A stretch of 64,000 nt of DNA. Source: JACPFV01 sp038043245. Its GTDB lineage: Bacteria; Pseudomonadota; Gammaproteobacteria; Nevskiales; Nevskiaceae. Location of the stretch: positions 186,001 to 250,000 of the forward strand of contig JBBTCH010000003.1 in assembly GCA_038043245.1 (NCBI GenBank), given 5' to 3'. This document shows positions 33,262-42,497 of this stretch, in pieces; the first letter of the stretch is position 1; each line of letters starts with the position of its first letter. Under the pieces are notes generated by a model, which had not been told where the DNA came from, searched no databases, and saw only the letters and a list, made by a program, of their open reading frames with translations. Both the position numbers and the translations under genes were made by a program.

Positions 33262-36200
33262 ATGAATATCAAAATGACTGCCATTGTTTCTGCCATCCGC
33301 TCTCCGCGTTTCTGGGGCGCTGTTTCCTGGGTCGCCCCGGGACTGGCCCTCGCCAATCCCACCGGCGGTGATGTGGTCGGCGGCGCGGCGGCGATTTCCA
33401 TGCCCGATGCCAACACCGTCCGCATTGACCAGACCACCGATTCCGCCGTCATCAACTGGCAGAGTTTCTCGATTGACGGGCACGAGTTCGTCATCTTCAA
33501 CCAGCCCTCGGTTTCTTCCGCCACGCTCAACCGCGTCATCGGCGAGAACCCGTCCGCCATCTTCGGTCACATCCAGGCCAATGGCCGCGTCTTCCTGATC
33601 AACCCCAATGGCGTGCTGTTCGGCCAAGGCGCGCAGGTGGATGTGAACGGCCTGGTCGCCACCACGCTCGACATCAGTCCGCAGGATTTCATGGCGGGCA
33701 AGTTCGAGCTCAAGGGCAGCAGTGACCAGGGTGTGATCAATGCCGGCAGCATCCAGACCGCCGACGGCGGTTTCGTGGTGCTGGCGGGTGACCATGTGCA
33801 GAACAGCGGCCAGATCGCCGCGCGTCTGGGCAAGGTCGTGCTCGCCTCTGGCAGTGAAGTCACGCTCGACATCAAGGGCAACGGTCTGGTCAGTTACGCC
33901 ATCAACGCTGCGGCAGTCACCGACAGCGCCGGCGTCGAGAACCTTGGAACCATCGCCGCCGACGGCGGCGCGGTCTACATGGACGCGCGCGTCGCGCGCA
34001 GCCTGACCGCCACCGTGGTCAACAACGAAGGACTCATTCAGGCGCGTTCAATCACCACTGACAAGCGCGGCGGCATCTACCTCACTGGCGACGGTGGCAA
34101 TGTCGTCAACAAGGGCACGCTGGATGCGTCCACCGCCGAAGCGGGCACCAAGGGCGGCACGGTGATCGTGCGCAGCACGCAGGACATCACCCTCACGGCA
34201 GGCTCGCGCATCTCGGCCAATGGCCCGAGCGGCGGCGAAATTCGCATTGTCGCGGAGAAAGTCGCGGCGCTGAACCCCGGCTCGGTGGTCGAGGCCACCG
34301 GCCCCGGCGGTTTCATCGAACTGTCAGGCCACCAGCGGCTGGACATCGAGGGTGAGGTGAATCTGTCCGGCGGTACATTACTGATAGACCCGGACCGAGT
34401 GGTCATTGACGGGTATGAGGTTGGCGCGTTCCCAAGCGGGGATGGCTACACCTCCACCATTCCATTGGCTTTTCTGGAACAGCAATTAAGCGATAGCAAC
34501 GCCGTCATTGTCGTTGCGACTCAGCAGATTCAAGCGGTGGATGTTTCTGACGGTGATATTGATGGCCGCAATGGCTATGGCACGGGCGGCAGCCTGACTT
34601 TGGGCATTGGCATCGTGAACAGCGGCACCGGTAGCTACGGCAGCTATGGGACTTACGCTGGCGGCACGTTCATGCGCGGCGCCGGTTACGCCGGATATGA
34701 GTTCGGCATAGAACTGAACAATGTTTCGGTCTACACCGATGGTGATATCAAGATTGTGGGAGGTACGGACGCGAGCGGCGTCACCACCGGTGATCTGCAG
34801 TCGGTGAATGGCGATGTTACCGTCGAGGCTTACGGTACGATTGTGACCGGTGCCATCGCAGCGGGCGACGAAGCCATCATTGACTCCGAAAATGGCTTTC
34901 TCAATATCGGCGATGTCGCAGCCGCGACCGCGATAGATCTGTCGGCTAACAGCATCGACTTCAGCAACCGCAGTTTTTTTGCCCCGTCCATCCGGATTGA
35001 AGGCCGCAATGGCGTAACGATCACCAACTCGACGCTTGCGGGTAAATCTGGATTTGACGAGGACGGGTTCACCTACGCCGCCGACAGTATCGGAATTTAT
35101 GCGGGCGACACTGCCGACATCCTGATTCAGTTCGATTCTCAAGTGCTGGTGGATTCCATCACCGCCGATGACATCACCATTGCCGGCGGCAATGTCACCA
35201 TCCGCAACGACATTCTCAGTGGCGGTCACGACCAATACGGCAACGCGCATGGCGCCGACCACATCAACATCCATGCCACTGGCATTGCCGACAACAGCAA
35301 GGGTTACCTGGAAATTGATGGCAGCGATCTCGTCGGTGCGCGCATCACGCTGACCGGCGAGACGTCTGTGATGGTAAAAGACTCACTGCTCGCGGGTGAA
35401 CTCTCCGCCACGGATTCTCCAATCGTTTACACGCCCTCCGATGCCAGCTCAGGCACATTTTCCGATACCCGCAGCAAGACCGCCGATGGCGCGAATCTGA
35501 TCGAGGTGTATGGCGGTGATGTCTCGATCATGGATAGCGCGCTGGTCGGCAGCAGCATCCACATCTCCGGCGCGAATGTGACATTGACCAGCGGTTCCGG
35601 CGGCCGCGACATACCACCAGTCATAGCGGGCATCCTCACTCGCAGCAACACATCCTTCGGGTCGTTCGGCACCTCGCTCGAGTCGTACTACGAATACACG
35701 AATTCTTCGACGGAAACGACCGAGCTTAGCGCTGCGAATAGTGTTCACATTGAAGGTTCTGGCGCAGTGTTCATTGCCGGCGCCGCGATTGCCGGCAATA
35801 GCATCACGGTGCGTGGTGCCAGCGTTGCGCTCGGCAGCAGCAGCTTCAGCTATGGCCTCACCGCCTTGGGCGGGCAGTTGACGCATACGCTTTTCAGTAA
35901 CAGCAGCGCTATCTTCGAAGCCGCCGCCGCCAACAATATTGATGTGGAAGCTACCAGCGGCAATGTTGAGCTCTATGGTGTGGTGATCGCCGGCGATGAC
36001 ATTGAAGTCAGGGCCGCGAACGCGGTCGAGGCCAGTTCCGCTGCGTTCGTCGGCGCAGGCAGTCTGTTCGGTTGGAGCAGTAGTTTCTCCGCCAGCAATG
36101 GCAGCCTCACGGCTCAGGCCAGCCGGATCAGCGTTGTCGGTGGCGCTTCGGAAGACACGGCGATTGACGTCCGGTACAGCGGGTTGGCTGGCCGCTCCGT

Positions 36201-37542
36201 TGAGCTACGCGCAACGGACGGAGGTTCCATCTATCTTGCTTCCTCCAACGCCATTGGCAGCGACGGCGTGGCTGGAGACGGCACGCTGAGCATCGCGGCC
36301 AATACCGGGCACATCACTGTCACCAATGGCACCGAACTGCGCAGCGGCACGGTGACGGTTGAGACGGCTGGCGCCGATGCGTCCTACGCCCTGGATATCT
36401 CCTACTCAACGATCCATGCCGGCACCGTCAATCTGACGACCAGCAATCCCGGCGGCACGGTGTCAGTGTACGAAACAGGCATATTTGCCGACGACATCAC
36501 CCTCGACGGAGCCGGCGGCGTTCAGGTCCTCTACAGCACGCTCGCGCGCATGGCTCCACAATCTCAGGTATTAATGGAGTGTGATGGGGACTGCCCGCCA
36601 CCGCCGATCGTCGACACGGCCGCTGACCGCATCGGCATTTTTGCCGGCAGCGAAGCCGATATCCTGATTCAGGATAGTCAGAACGCTCAGTCCATAACCG
36701 CGCACGACATCACGATTGTCGGCGGCAACGTCGCCATTGACAGCGACATTCTCAGCGCCGGACATGGTTTTGGCCCCCCCATTCTTGCCAACAATATTCG
36801 TGTCGCCGCGACGGGCGACGCGGATTACGAAAACGGCAGATTGAATATTGCCAATGGCAGCCAGTTGGCGGCGCAAGTAATTTCACTGGAAGCGACCGGT
36901 TCGATCAACACCGAAACCAGTCTCTTGACGATCGGCGCGCAAGGCAGCTTCAGTGCGCCATCGGTGACAGTGGGCGGTCTGGAGATGGTCGGCACCAATC
37001 TGATTTTCAGAACCGATGTATTGAACTTCGATAACGTCGATATCTATCGGCCCGGCGACCTCGACCCAGCACAGATTTTCGCGCGCTTCACGCCCTACAG
37101 CCGGCCCGACATCCGTCTGGAGCAATCCATCGCAAACCTGGACCCAGGGGATGATGGAACAGCGCTGCTGATTGGCGTGGACGAGCATCTGAGCCAGTTC
37201 CCGGGCACCACGTTCGGTTTTGGCAACGATGGCTTTGGCGGCGCCATCAATATTGCCCTCAACGGCGTTCCAGTTAACGGCGACCCGGACAATTTCATTT
37301 TCATCGGGGGTCCCGCCTTTGCGTTGAACGGCTTGGATCAGCTGTTCACCACCGGCACGGTGGTGGTAATCAGGCCCCTGACCGAGACTGCGGCCATCCT
37401 CAACGAAACCAGCCAATTCTCCGACGAGGAGGAAGAGCGCCGCCGCGAGCAGGAGCAGAACGGGCAGGTGGAAGTCACCGAGTCAGCGCCCAATGGGCAG
37501 GTCGAGCAGGCGCCGCCAGCCGGCGCGCAGGAGTGCACGTAA
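33262..37542 (+). CDS. TpsA exoprotein (haemagglutinin-like), module 2
   Basis: A 1426-residue secreted beta-helix protein. Signal peptide to about residue 30 (GLALANP); TPS domain about 31-145 with INWQSFSIDGHEFVIFNQP, NRVIGE and NGRVFLINPNGVLF, nearly parallel to module 1. The passenger is richer in Ser/Tyr and contains an internal duplication (IGIYAGDTADILIQ near residue 610 and IGIFAGSEADILIQ near 1130). Cys1107 and Cys1111 form a CX3C (CDGDC), and the chain ends QECT with a penultimate cysteine. The ribosome site GGAAGAGG precedes the ATG. Its stop overlaps the start of the FecR gene (TAATG), so the two are made in coupled amounts. No toxin domain is seen. Confidence 0.92.
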   Translation: MNIKMTAIVSAIRSPRFWGAVSWVAPGLALANPTGGDVVGGAAAISMPDANTVRIDQTTDSAVINWQSFSIDGHEFVIFNQPSVSSATLNRVIGENPSAIFGHIQANGRVFLINPNGVLFGQGAQVDVNGLVATTLDISPQDFMAGKFELKGSSDQGVINAGSIQTADGGFVVLAGDHVQNSGQIAARLGKVVLASGSEVTLDIKGNGLVSYAINAAAVTDSAGVENLGTIAADGGAVYMDARVARSLTATVVNNEGLIQARSITTDKRGGIYLTGDGGNVVNKGTLDASTAEAGTKGGTVIVRSTQDITLTAGSRISANGPSGGEIRIVAEKVAALNPGSVVEATGPGGFIELSGHQRLDIEGEVNLSGGTLLIDPDRVVIDGYEVGAFPSGDGYTSTIPLAFLEQQLSDSNAVIVVATQQIQAVDVSDGDIDGRNGYGTGGSLTLGIGIVNSGTGSYGSYGTYAGGTFMRGAGYAGYEFGIELNNVSVYTDGDIKIVGGTDASGVTTGDLQSVNGDVTVEAYGTIVTGAIAAGDEAIIDSENGFLNIGDVAAATAIDLSANSIDFSNRSFFAPSIRIEGRNGVTITNSTLAGKSGFDEDGFTYAADSIGIYAGDTADILIQFDSQVLVDSITADDITIAGGNVTIRNDILSGGHDQYGNAHGADHINIHATGIADNSKGYLEIDGSDLVGARITLTGETSVMVKDSLLAGELSATDSPIVYTPSDASSGTFSDTRSKTADGANLIEVYGGDVSIMDSALVGSSIHISGANVTLTSGSGGRDIPPVIAGILTRSNTSFGSFGTSLESYYEYTNSSTETTELSAANSVHIEGSGAVFIAGAAIAGNSITVRGASVALGSSSFSYGLTALGGQLTHTLFSNSSAIFEAAAANNIDVEATSGNVELYGVVIAGDDIEVRAANAVEASSAAFVGAGSLFGWSSSFSASNGSLTAQASRISVVGGASEDTAIDVRYSGLAGRSVELRATDGGSIYLASSNAIGSDGVAGDGTLSIAANTGHITVTNGTELRSGTVTVETAGADASYALDISYSTIHAGTVNLTTSNPGGTVSVYETGIFADDITLDGAGGVQVLYSTLARMAPQSQVLMECDGDCPPPPIVDTAADRIGIFAGSEADILIQDSQNAQSITAHDITIVGGNVAIDSDILSAGHGFGPPILANNIRVAATGDADYENGRLNIANGSQLAAQVISLEATGSINTETSLLTIGAQGSFSAPSVTVGGLEMVGTNLIFRTDVLNFDNVDIYRPGDLDPAQIFARFTPYSRPDIRLEQSIANLDPGDDGTALLIGVDEHLSQFPGTTFGFGNDGFGGAINIALNGVPVNGDPDNFIFIGGPAFALNGLDQLFTTGTVVVIRPLTETAAILNETSQFSDEEEERRREQEQNGQVEVTESAPNGQVEQAPPAGAQECT

Positions 37543-38306
37543 TGCGTGCGCTGGCGGTGTTGGGGTTATGTCTGCTGCCGTTGGTTTCATTCGCGCAGGC
37601 TGGTACGGTGACGCTGCTCACCGGCAAGGCCACCGCGACTTCCACCGACGGCACGGTGCGCGATCTGAGCAAGGGTTCCGGCGTGAATTCGGGCGAGATC
37701 GTCAGTTCCGGCGCTGGCAGTTACATCAACCTCAAGTTCCGCGACGGCGGCCTGATTCTGCTGCGGCCCAACACTCGCTTTCAGATCGAGCAGTACAGCT
37801 ACGAGGCTAAATCCACGCCAAAAGCGCCGGCGACCGCCAGTGGCCGCACCACAAGCTCCGATCTGGCGCGGGCACCAGCGCCGCGCACGCGTGCGTTCTT
37901 CCGTCTGCTCAAGGGCGGCTTGCGCACCGTCACCGGCCTGATCGGCAAGGCCAATCGCAACGATTACCGCCTCGCCACCCCGACAGCGACCATCGGCATC
38001 CGTGGCACCGAAGTATTCACGTTCACTTGCAACGTCGGCTGCTCTAAAGACCCCGCGGTGCTGGCCGCGCTCAAGGACATCCTTGGCGACGAGAATTTCA
38101 GTTTCGACAAGAGCGACATCATCGGTACGCTGGATGGCGAGACCGACGTGACCAACAACGAGACCGGTGAAAAAACCAACCTGACCAAGGGCAAGTTCGT
38201 GGTCAGCACCACTACTGACGATGGCAATGTCCCGCTCGACGATCCCAACGCCGCAATGGGCGGCGGCGGTGATCTGCTGAAACTCGATCCCAAGAACTGT
38301 CAGTAG
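37542..38306 (+). CDS. Exported FecR-domain protein, TPS module 2
   Basis: A 254-residue paralogue of the module 1 protein. Signal peptide to about residue 20 (SFAQA), FecR domain 21-85 (VTLLTGKATATSTDG, NLKFRDGGLILLRPNT), and the second block 118-158 (RLLKGGLRTVTGLIGKANR, TATIGIRGTE). Mature cysteines are Cys163 and Cys167 (CNVGC) and penultimate Cys253. The one-base stop-start overlap with tpsA2 implies coupled translation. Gene order is B-A-FecR here but B-FecR-A in module 1. No sigma factor or TonB receptor lies nearby, so the classic FecR signalling role is unlikely. Confidence 0.85.
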   Translation: MRALAVLGLCLLPLVSFAQAGTVTLLTGKATATSTDGTVRDLSKGSGVNSGEIVSSGAGSYINLKFRDGGLILLRPNTRFQIEQYSYEAKSTPKAPATASGRTTSSDLARAPAPRTRAFFRLLKGGLRTVTGLIGKANRNDYRLATPTATIGIRGTEVFTFTCNVGCSKDPAVLAALKDILGDENFSFDKSDIIGTLDGETDVTNNETGEKTNLTKGKFVVSTTTDDGNVPLDDPNAAMGGGGDLLKLDPKNCQ

Positions 38307-38470
38307 GCGGCACCTCACCCGGCGCCCCCGACTGAAGCGCTCGGGGACGAGCCCCGCATTCGCCCTCTCCCCGCTTCGCGGGGAGAGGGAATAAATCTCT
38401 TGCCTCTACCCACTGTCGTGGGAAGAGGTGGCGCGTAGCGCCGGGGGAGGGGTAGGCGGCATAATTACGA
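38307..38470. repeat. Cluster of palindromic repeats, CCCTCTCCC and GGCGCGTAGCGCC types
   Basis: This 164-bp gap holds no gene. It contains a 12-bp perfect stem (CCCTCTCCCCGC at 38363-38374 with its complement at 38378-38389) that could terminate the TPS transcript, a CCCAC/GTGGG-type hairpin near 38410, and a GGCGCGTAGCGCC hairpin near 38430. Outer CACCTCACCC and GGGGAGGGGT arms are roughly complementary, so the whole gap folds. Confidence 0.65.
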
Positions 38471-39268
38471 ATGGCTATCAAACCTCCTGCAAAAACGCCC
38501 CCAAAAGCCACCGCTCCATCCGCTGCTGCCCCTGTCGCCCCCCCCGGTTATGGCGCGCTGACGCCGTTCGACAAGAAAAAGCACGCAGGTCTTGGGTTGC
38601 CTGCGGCGCGCAATTACCGCTGGGCATTGAGTTTGAATGCGATGTTCGTCAACGCCGCCGAGTTCGGTCGCGCGGCGCTGGATTACCCGCTGGTGTTCGT
38701 GCGCGCGCCGGGCAATACCGAACCGCTGCCGGCGGCCGTGCTGTCGCTTGAGGCGCAGCGCAACCTGTTTGTGGACGCGGCCGGCCAGTGGAGGCCCGGC
38801 GCCTATGTGCCGGCCTATGCGCGCCGCCATCCGTTCTGCATCGTGCAGTTGCCGGGCGATCAGAAAGCCGAAACGCGCAATCTGGTCTGTGTCGAGGATG
38901 GCGCGCTGGTGAACTCCGGCAAGCCGCTGCTCGATGCCCAGGGCGAACCCACCGCCGACTGGGCGCCGTTGTTGAAGATGATGGAGGCGATGGAGGCCGC
39001 GCGCGCGCAGACCGCCGCGTTCGGCCAACGACTGGATGCGCTGGGTCTGCTGACGCCGTTCGACGCGCTGGCTTTGCCCAACAGCGCCAAGCCCTTGCGC
39101 CTGCAGGGCATGCTGCGCGTGGACGAGGCCAAGCTCGGCAAGCTGGACGCCAAGGATCTGAAAAATCTGCTGACGCGCGGCGAGTTGCGTGCGATCTACG
39201 CCCATCTGCTGTCGCTGGAGAACTTCGCCAAGCTGCTCGATTTCAGCCTAACTGCACGCGAGGCTTGA
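38471..39268 (+). CDS. SapC-family protein
   Basis: A 265-residue protein resembling the SapC family (PF07277): after a Pro/Ala-rich N-terminus (residues 1-25) it reads YRWALSLNAMFVNAAEFGRAALDYPLVF, then VPAYARRHPFCIV and a LLTPFDAL(A)L segment near the C-terminal third. No signal peptide is evident. Family members are found near surface-layer, outer-membrane transport or glycan genes, but their activity is not established. It is followed within 3 bp by a sulfotransferase-like gene and may form an operon with it and the kinase. Confidence 0.75.
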   Translation: MAIKPPAKTPPKATAPSAAAPVAPPGYGALTPFDKKKHAGLGLPAARNYRWALSLNAMFVNAAEFGRAALDYPLVFVRAPGNTEPLPAAVLSLEAQRNLFVDAAGQWRPGAYVPAYARRHPFCIVQLPGDQKAETRNLVCVEDGALVNSGKPLLDAQGEPTADWAPLLKMMEAMEAARAQTAAFGQRLDALGLLTPFDALALPNSAKPLRLQGMLRVDEAKLGKLDAKDLKNLLTRGELRAIYAHLLSLENFAKLLDFSLTAREA

Positions 39269-39271
39269 AGG

Positions 39272-40360
39272 GTGGGCATCGAACTCAAGCTCACCGACCG
39301 CGAGCTGCCGGTTTCGCCGGTGTTCATCGACTTTCTTGCGCACCGGGTGGATCAGCGCCCGTTCCGGGATCACCAGTGGCACGACCAGCTCTCGGAGCAG
39401 TTGAACCGCGCCCAGAAGGAGATCACCCGCAGTGCGCCGAATGATGCCGGTCGCGTCATGGCCCATCCCGACGGTCGCGCTGCGATTGCGCGCTCCTACG
39501 AACTGTTGCTGGCGCTGCTGGTCGGCAATCCGGCCGCGTTGCGCGAGCAGCAGATGAAGTTTCATTTCGTCAATATCATCGGCATTCCGCGCAACGGCGG
39601 CTCCTACCTGACCAAGGAGCTGTTCCGCGCACTGGGCTACGAGCCGACTCAGGTGCCGAACGCGCTGGCGCACGACGGTTTTCCGGAGGCGGCACCGTTC
39701 CAGCTGAGGCCCGGCGTCAACACCTGGCTGCTCTCGCTGCAGACCATGGCCGAATACCTGGTCATGGTCGAGCTGTTCTTCAGTGAGGCGAAACGCCATT
39801 CAGGCAAGATCGTCGTGCCGAAGAAATTGACCAAGGGGATTTATTCCGGCGGCTTCTTCCACCGCGTGCTCGGCGAGGCGGTGGAGTGCATCTTCACCCT
39901 GCGTCACCCGGTGAGTTCGTGCATCTCCACGTATGAAAAATCCGGCGGTTTGCCCGCCGATGGCAAGTTCGTCGTGCGCTCCAACATCGAGGAATGGTGC
40001 CGTCGCGACCTGGTCTACACCGGTCTGCGTGCGCCGGAAGTCCTCAAGCTCGATTACTTCGACGCCTATCTGCGCTACTGGGAGCAGTACCATATCTATG
40101 TCGCCACCACCGGGCTGTCGGCGACCCGCGATTTCCGCGTGGCGGTGTATGGCAAGCAGCGGCTGGAGGATCTCGCCAGCAGTTTCCACCGCCGCTACGA
40201 GAGCGCAGCGACCATCACCGAATTCAAGGTCTCGGACGAGAACCGCAAGCGCCATCCGGGCTGGATCAAGAAGTCAGAGCCGGTGATCCAGCGCGTGTCG
40301 GAACTCTGGCAACGCGTCGGCTTGCCGTTCCCGCTCAGCGAACTCAATGAATGTTGGTAA
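39272..40360 (+). CDS. Putative sulfotransferase-like protein
   Basis: A 362-residue protein starting with GTG, with GAGG eight bases before it. IIGIPRNGGSYLTKELF (about residues 108-124) resembles the P-loop-like 5'-phosphosulfate loop of sulfotransferases, and FTLRHPVSSCISTYEKSGG (about 210-228) resembles the 3'-phosphate-binding segment. If so, it would move sulfate from PAPS to an unknown acceptor. The N-terminal 100 residues are not recognised. It lies between the sapC-like gene and a PfkB kinase. A more distant P-loop fold is the main alternative. Confidence 0.6.
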   Translation: MGIELKLTDRELPVSPVFIDFLAHRVDQRPFRDHQWHDQLSEQLNRAQKEITRSAPNDAGRVMAHPDGRAAIARSYELLLALLVGNPAALREQQMKFHFVNIIGIPRNGGSYLTKELFRALGYEPTQVPNALAHDGFPEAAPFQLRPGVNTWLLSLQTMAEYLVMVELFFSEAKRHSGKIVVPKKLTKGIYSGGFFHRVLGEAVECIFTLRHPVSSCISTYEKSGGLPADGKFVVRSNIEEWCRRDLVYTGLRAPEVLKLDYFDAYLRYWEQYHIYVATTGLSATRDFRVAVYGKQRLEDLASSFHRRYESAATITEFKVSDENRKRHPGWIKKSEPVIQRVSELWQRVGLPFPLSELNECW

Positions 40361-40379
40361 TCCACATGAGGAATGAAGA

Positions 40380-41312
40380 ATGTCGGTTTTAATCTGCGGT
40401 TCGTTTGCGTACGACACCATCATGGTGTTCCCCGGCCATTTCAAGAACGAGATCCTGCCGGACAAGGTGCACATCCTGAACGTGTCCTTCCTGGTGCCGC
40501 AGATGCGCCGCGAGTACGGCGGCTGCGCCGGCAACATCGCCTACAACCTGCACCTGCTCGGCGGCGCGGCGCTGCCGATGGGCACCGTCGGCAAGGATTT
40601 CGCGCCCTACGCGGCGTGGATGGACCAGCAGGGCATCGCGCGCAAGCACCTGAAAGAAATTCCGGATGCATTCACCGCGCAGGCGTACATCGTCACTGAC
40701 CTTGACGACAACCAGATCACCGCGTTCCATCCGGGCGCGATGGGCTCGGCGCACACGCAGGAGATCGCGCGCAAGGGCATCAAGCTCGGCAGCATCTCGC
40801 CCGACGGTCGCGACGGCATGATCCAGCACGCCAAGCAATTCGCCGACGCCGACATCCCGTTCCTATTCGATCCCGGCCAGGGCCTGCCGATGTTCAACGG
40901 CGACGAGCTCAAGCAGTTCATCAGTTTGTCCAGCTATGTCGCGGTCAACGATTACGAGTCCGAGATGCTGGTGAAACGCACCGGCTGGACGCTGAAGCAG
41001 ATCGCCGAACGTACCGATGCGCTGATCGTTACGCGTGGCGCCAAGGGCTCGCACATCTTCAGCAAGGGCAAGAAGCACGACATCCCCTGTGCCAAGGTGG
41101 AATCGCTGGCGGATCCGACCGGTTGCGGCGACGCTTTCCGGGGCGGCCTGCTGTTCGGCATTTCCAAGGGCATGGACTGGCCGACCGCAGGGCGCATCGC
41201 CTCGCTGATGGGCGCAATCAAGATCGAGCGGCCTGGTACGCAGAACCATACGACCACGCCGGAACTTTTCCGCGCTCGCTTCAAAAAAGAGTTCAAGTAC
41301 GACTATAAATAG
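40380..41312 (+). CDS. PfkB-family carbohydrate kinase, probably adenosine kinase
   Basis: A 310-residue ribokinase-fold enzyme. N-terminal substrate motif GGCAGNIAYNLHLLGG (about 41-56) and the C-terminal ATP/anion-hole motif DPTGCGDAFRGGLL (about 245-258) with the catalytic aspartate are clear. Overall pattern (CGSFAYDTIMVFPGHF; VNDYESEMLVKRTG; VTRGAKGS) matches proteins annotated as bacterial adenosine kinase. GAGGA lies seven bases before the ATG. Adenosine salvage is plausible; the neighbouring sulfotransferase-like enzyme would release PAP, which is degraded to AMP and then potentially adenosine, a possible link (inference). Confidence 0.8.
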   Translation: MSVLICGSFAYDTIMVFPGHFKNEILPDKVHILNVSFLVPQMRREYGGCAGNIAYNLHLLGGAALPMGTVGKDFAPYAAWMDQQGIARKHLKEIPDAFTAQAYIVTDLDDNQITAFHPGAMGSAHTQEIARKGIKLGSISPDGRDGMIQHAKQFADADIPFLFDPGQGLPMFNGDELKQFISLSSYVAVNDYESEMLVKRTGWTLKQIAERTDALIVTRGAKGSHIFSKGKKHDIPCAKVESLADPTGCGDAFRGGLLFGISKGMDWPTAGRIASLMGAIKIERPGTQNHTTTPELFRARFKKEFKYDYK

Positions 41313-41318
41313 CGTTAC

Positions 41319-42494
41319 GTGAAACTCCTCAAACTGAAGAAAAGCGAAGACCGCCGTCTGCGCGCCGGTCATCTGTGGGTGTATTCCAACGAAGTGGACA
41401 CGGCGCAGACGCCGCTGACCGGATTCAAGGCTGGCGAGCTGTGCCGCATCGAGGACGCACGCGGCAAGGCGGTCGGTGTCGGTTACGTCAATCCGCACAC
41501 GCTGCTGAGCGCACGCCTGCTGAGCAGCAACGGTGAAGCCAAGATCGACGCGGACTGGTTCGCGCGCCGCATCGAGTCCGCACTGAAATTACGCGAGCGG
41601 CTTTACTCAAAACCTTTTTACCGGCTGATCTACGGCGAATCCGACGGCTTGCCCGGACTCGTGGTGGACCGTTACGGCGATGTGCTGGCGGCGCAGATTG
41701 CGACAGCGGGGATGGAAGTGCTCAAGCCCGTATTGATTGAAGCCTTGCAGCAGACACTGAAGCCGCGCGGCCTCTGGCTCGGCAACGACACTGCCATGCG
41801 TGAGTCCGAGGGCTTGTCGCAGACCGCAGAGGCGATCGGCGAGGTTCCGGACACGGTTGAGATCGAAGAGGGCGGCGTGCGTTTCGCTATCCCGATCAAG
41901 ACCGGGCAGAAAACCGGCTGGTTCTACGACCAGCGCGAGAACCGCGAGCGACTGTCACGCTACGTGCAAGGCGCGCGCGTGCTCGATGTATTCAGTTATA
42001 TCGGGGGCTGGGCTTTGCGCGCTGCCAAGTTCGGCGCCAGCAGCGTCACCTGCGTGGATTCTTCGGCCCCCGCGCTCGAAGCGGCGCAGGTCAACGCGAA
42101 ACTCAACGGTGTCGAACTGGAGACGATCAAGGCGCAGGCGCAGGACGCCCTGAAATCGCTGCGTGATCAGGGCCGCAAATTCGACGTCGTCATCGTTGAT
42201 CCGCCGGCCTTGATCAAGCGCAAGAAGGACCAGGAAGCGGGCGCCGAGCATTACGCGCGCCTGAACAAACTGGCGATGGATCTGCTGGCGCCGGAAGGCA
42301 TCCTCGTGTCCTGCTCCTGTTCGCATCACATGGAGGCCGAGCAGCTGCAGCGTCTGCTGTTGCGCGAGTCGCGCAGCTTGAACCGCCGCTTGCAGATCCT
42401 TGAGCAGGGCGGGCAGGGTGCGGACCATCCGGTGCATCCGGCGATCCCGGAAACACGCTACCTCAAAGCGTTCTTTTGCCGGGTTACTCAGTAA
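41319..42494 (+). CDS. rlmI: 23S rRNA (cytosine-1962-C5)-methyltransferase
   Basis: A SAM-dependent RNA methyltransferase of the RlmI (YccW) family; 391 residues against 396 in E. coli. The N-terminal PUA domain (RRLRAGHLWVYSNEVD) and central EEA1-like region (GLPGLVVDRYGDVL) precede the Rossmann domain (VLDVFSYIGGWALRAAKFGA; DPPALIKRKKD). The motif VSCSCSHHM carries the catalytic cysteine region. It starts with GTG six bases after the kinase stop, so it is probably co-transcribed with that gene. Confidence 0.92.
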   Translation: MKLLKLKKSEDRRLRAGHLWVYSNEVDTAQTPLTGFKAGELCRIEDARGKAVGVGYVNPHTLLSARLLSSNGEAKIDADWFARRIESALKLRERLYSKPFYRLIYGESDGLPGLVVDRYGDVLAAQIATAGMEVLKPVLIEALQQTLKPRGLWLGNDTAMRESEGLSQTAEAIGEVPDTVEIEEGGVRFAIPIKTGQKTGWFYDQRENRERLSRYVQGARVLDVFSYIGGWALRAAKFGASSVTCVDSSAPALEAAQVNAKLNGVELETIKAQAQDALKSLRDQGRKFDVVIVDPPALIKRKKDQEAGAEHYARLNKLAMDLLAPEGILVSCSCSHHMEAEQLQRLLLRESRSLNRRLQILEQGGQGADHPVHPAIPETRYLKAFFCRVTQ

Positions 42495-42497
42495 TTT

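Noticed and set aside
24000..37500. Possible CRISPR or satellite array in the repeat-rich TPS genes
   Set aside because: Repeats are in-frame protein repeats of unequal length, not short direct repeats with spacers.
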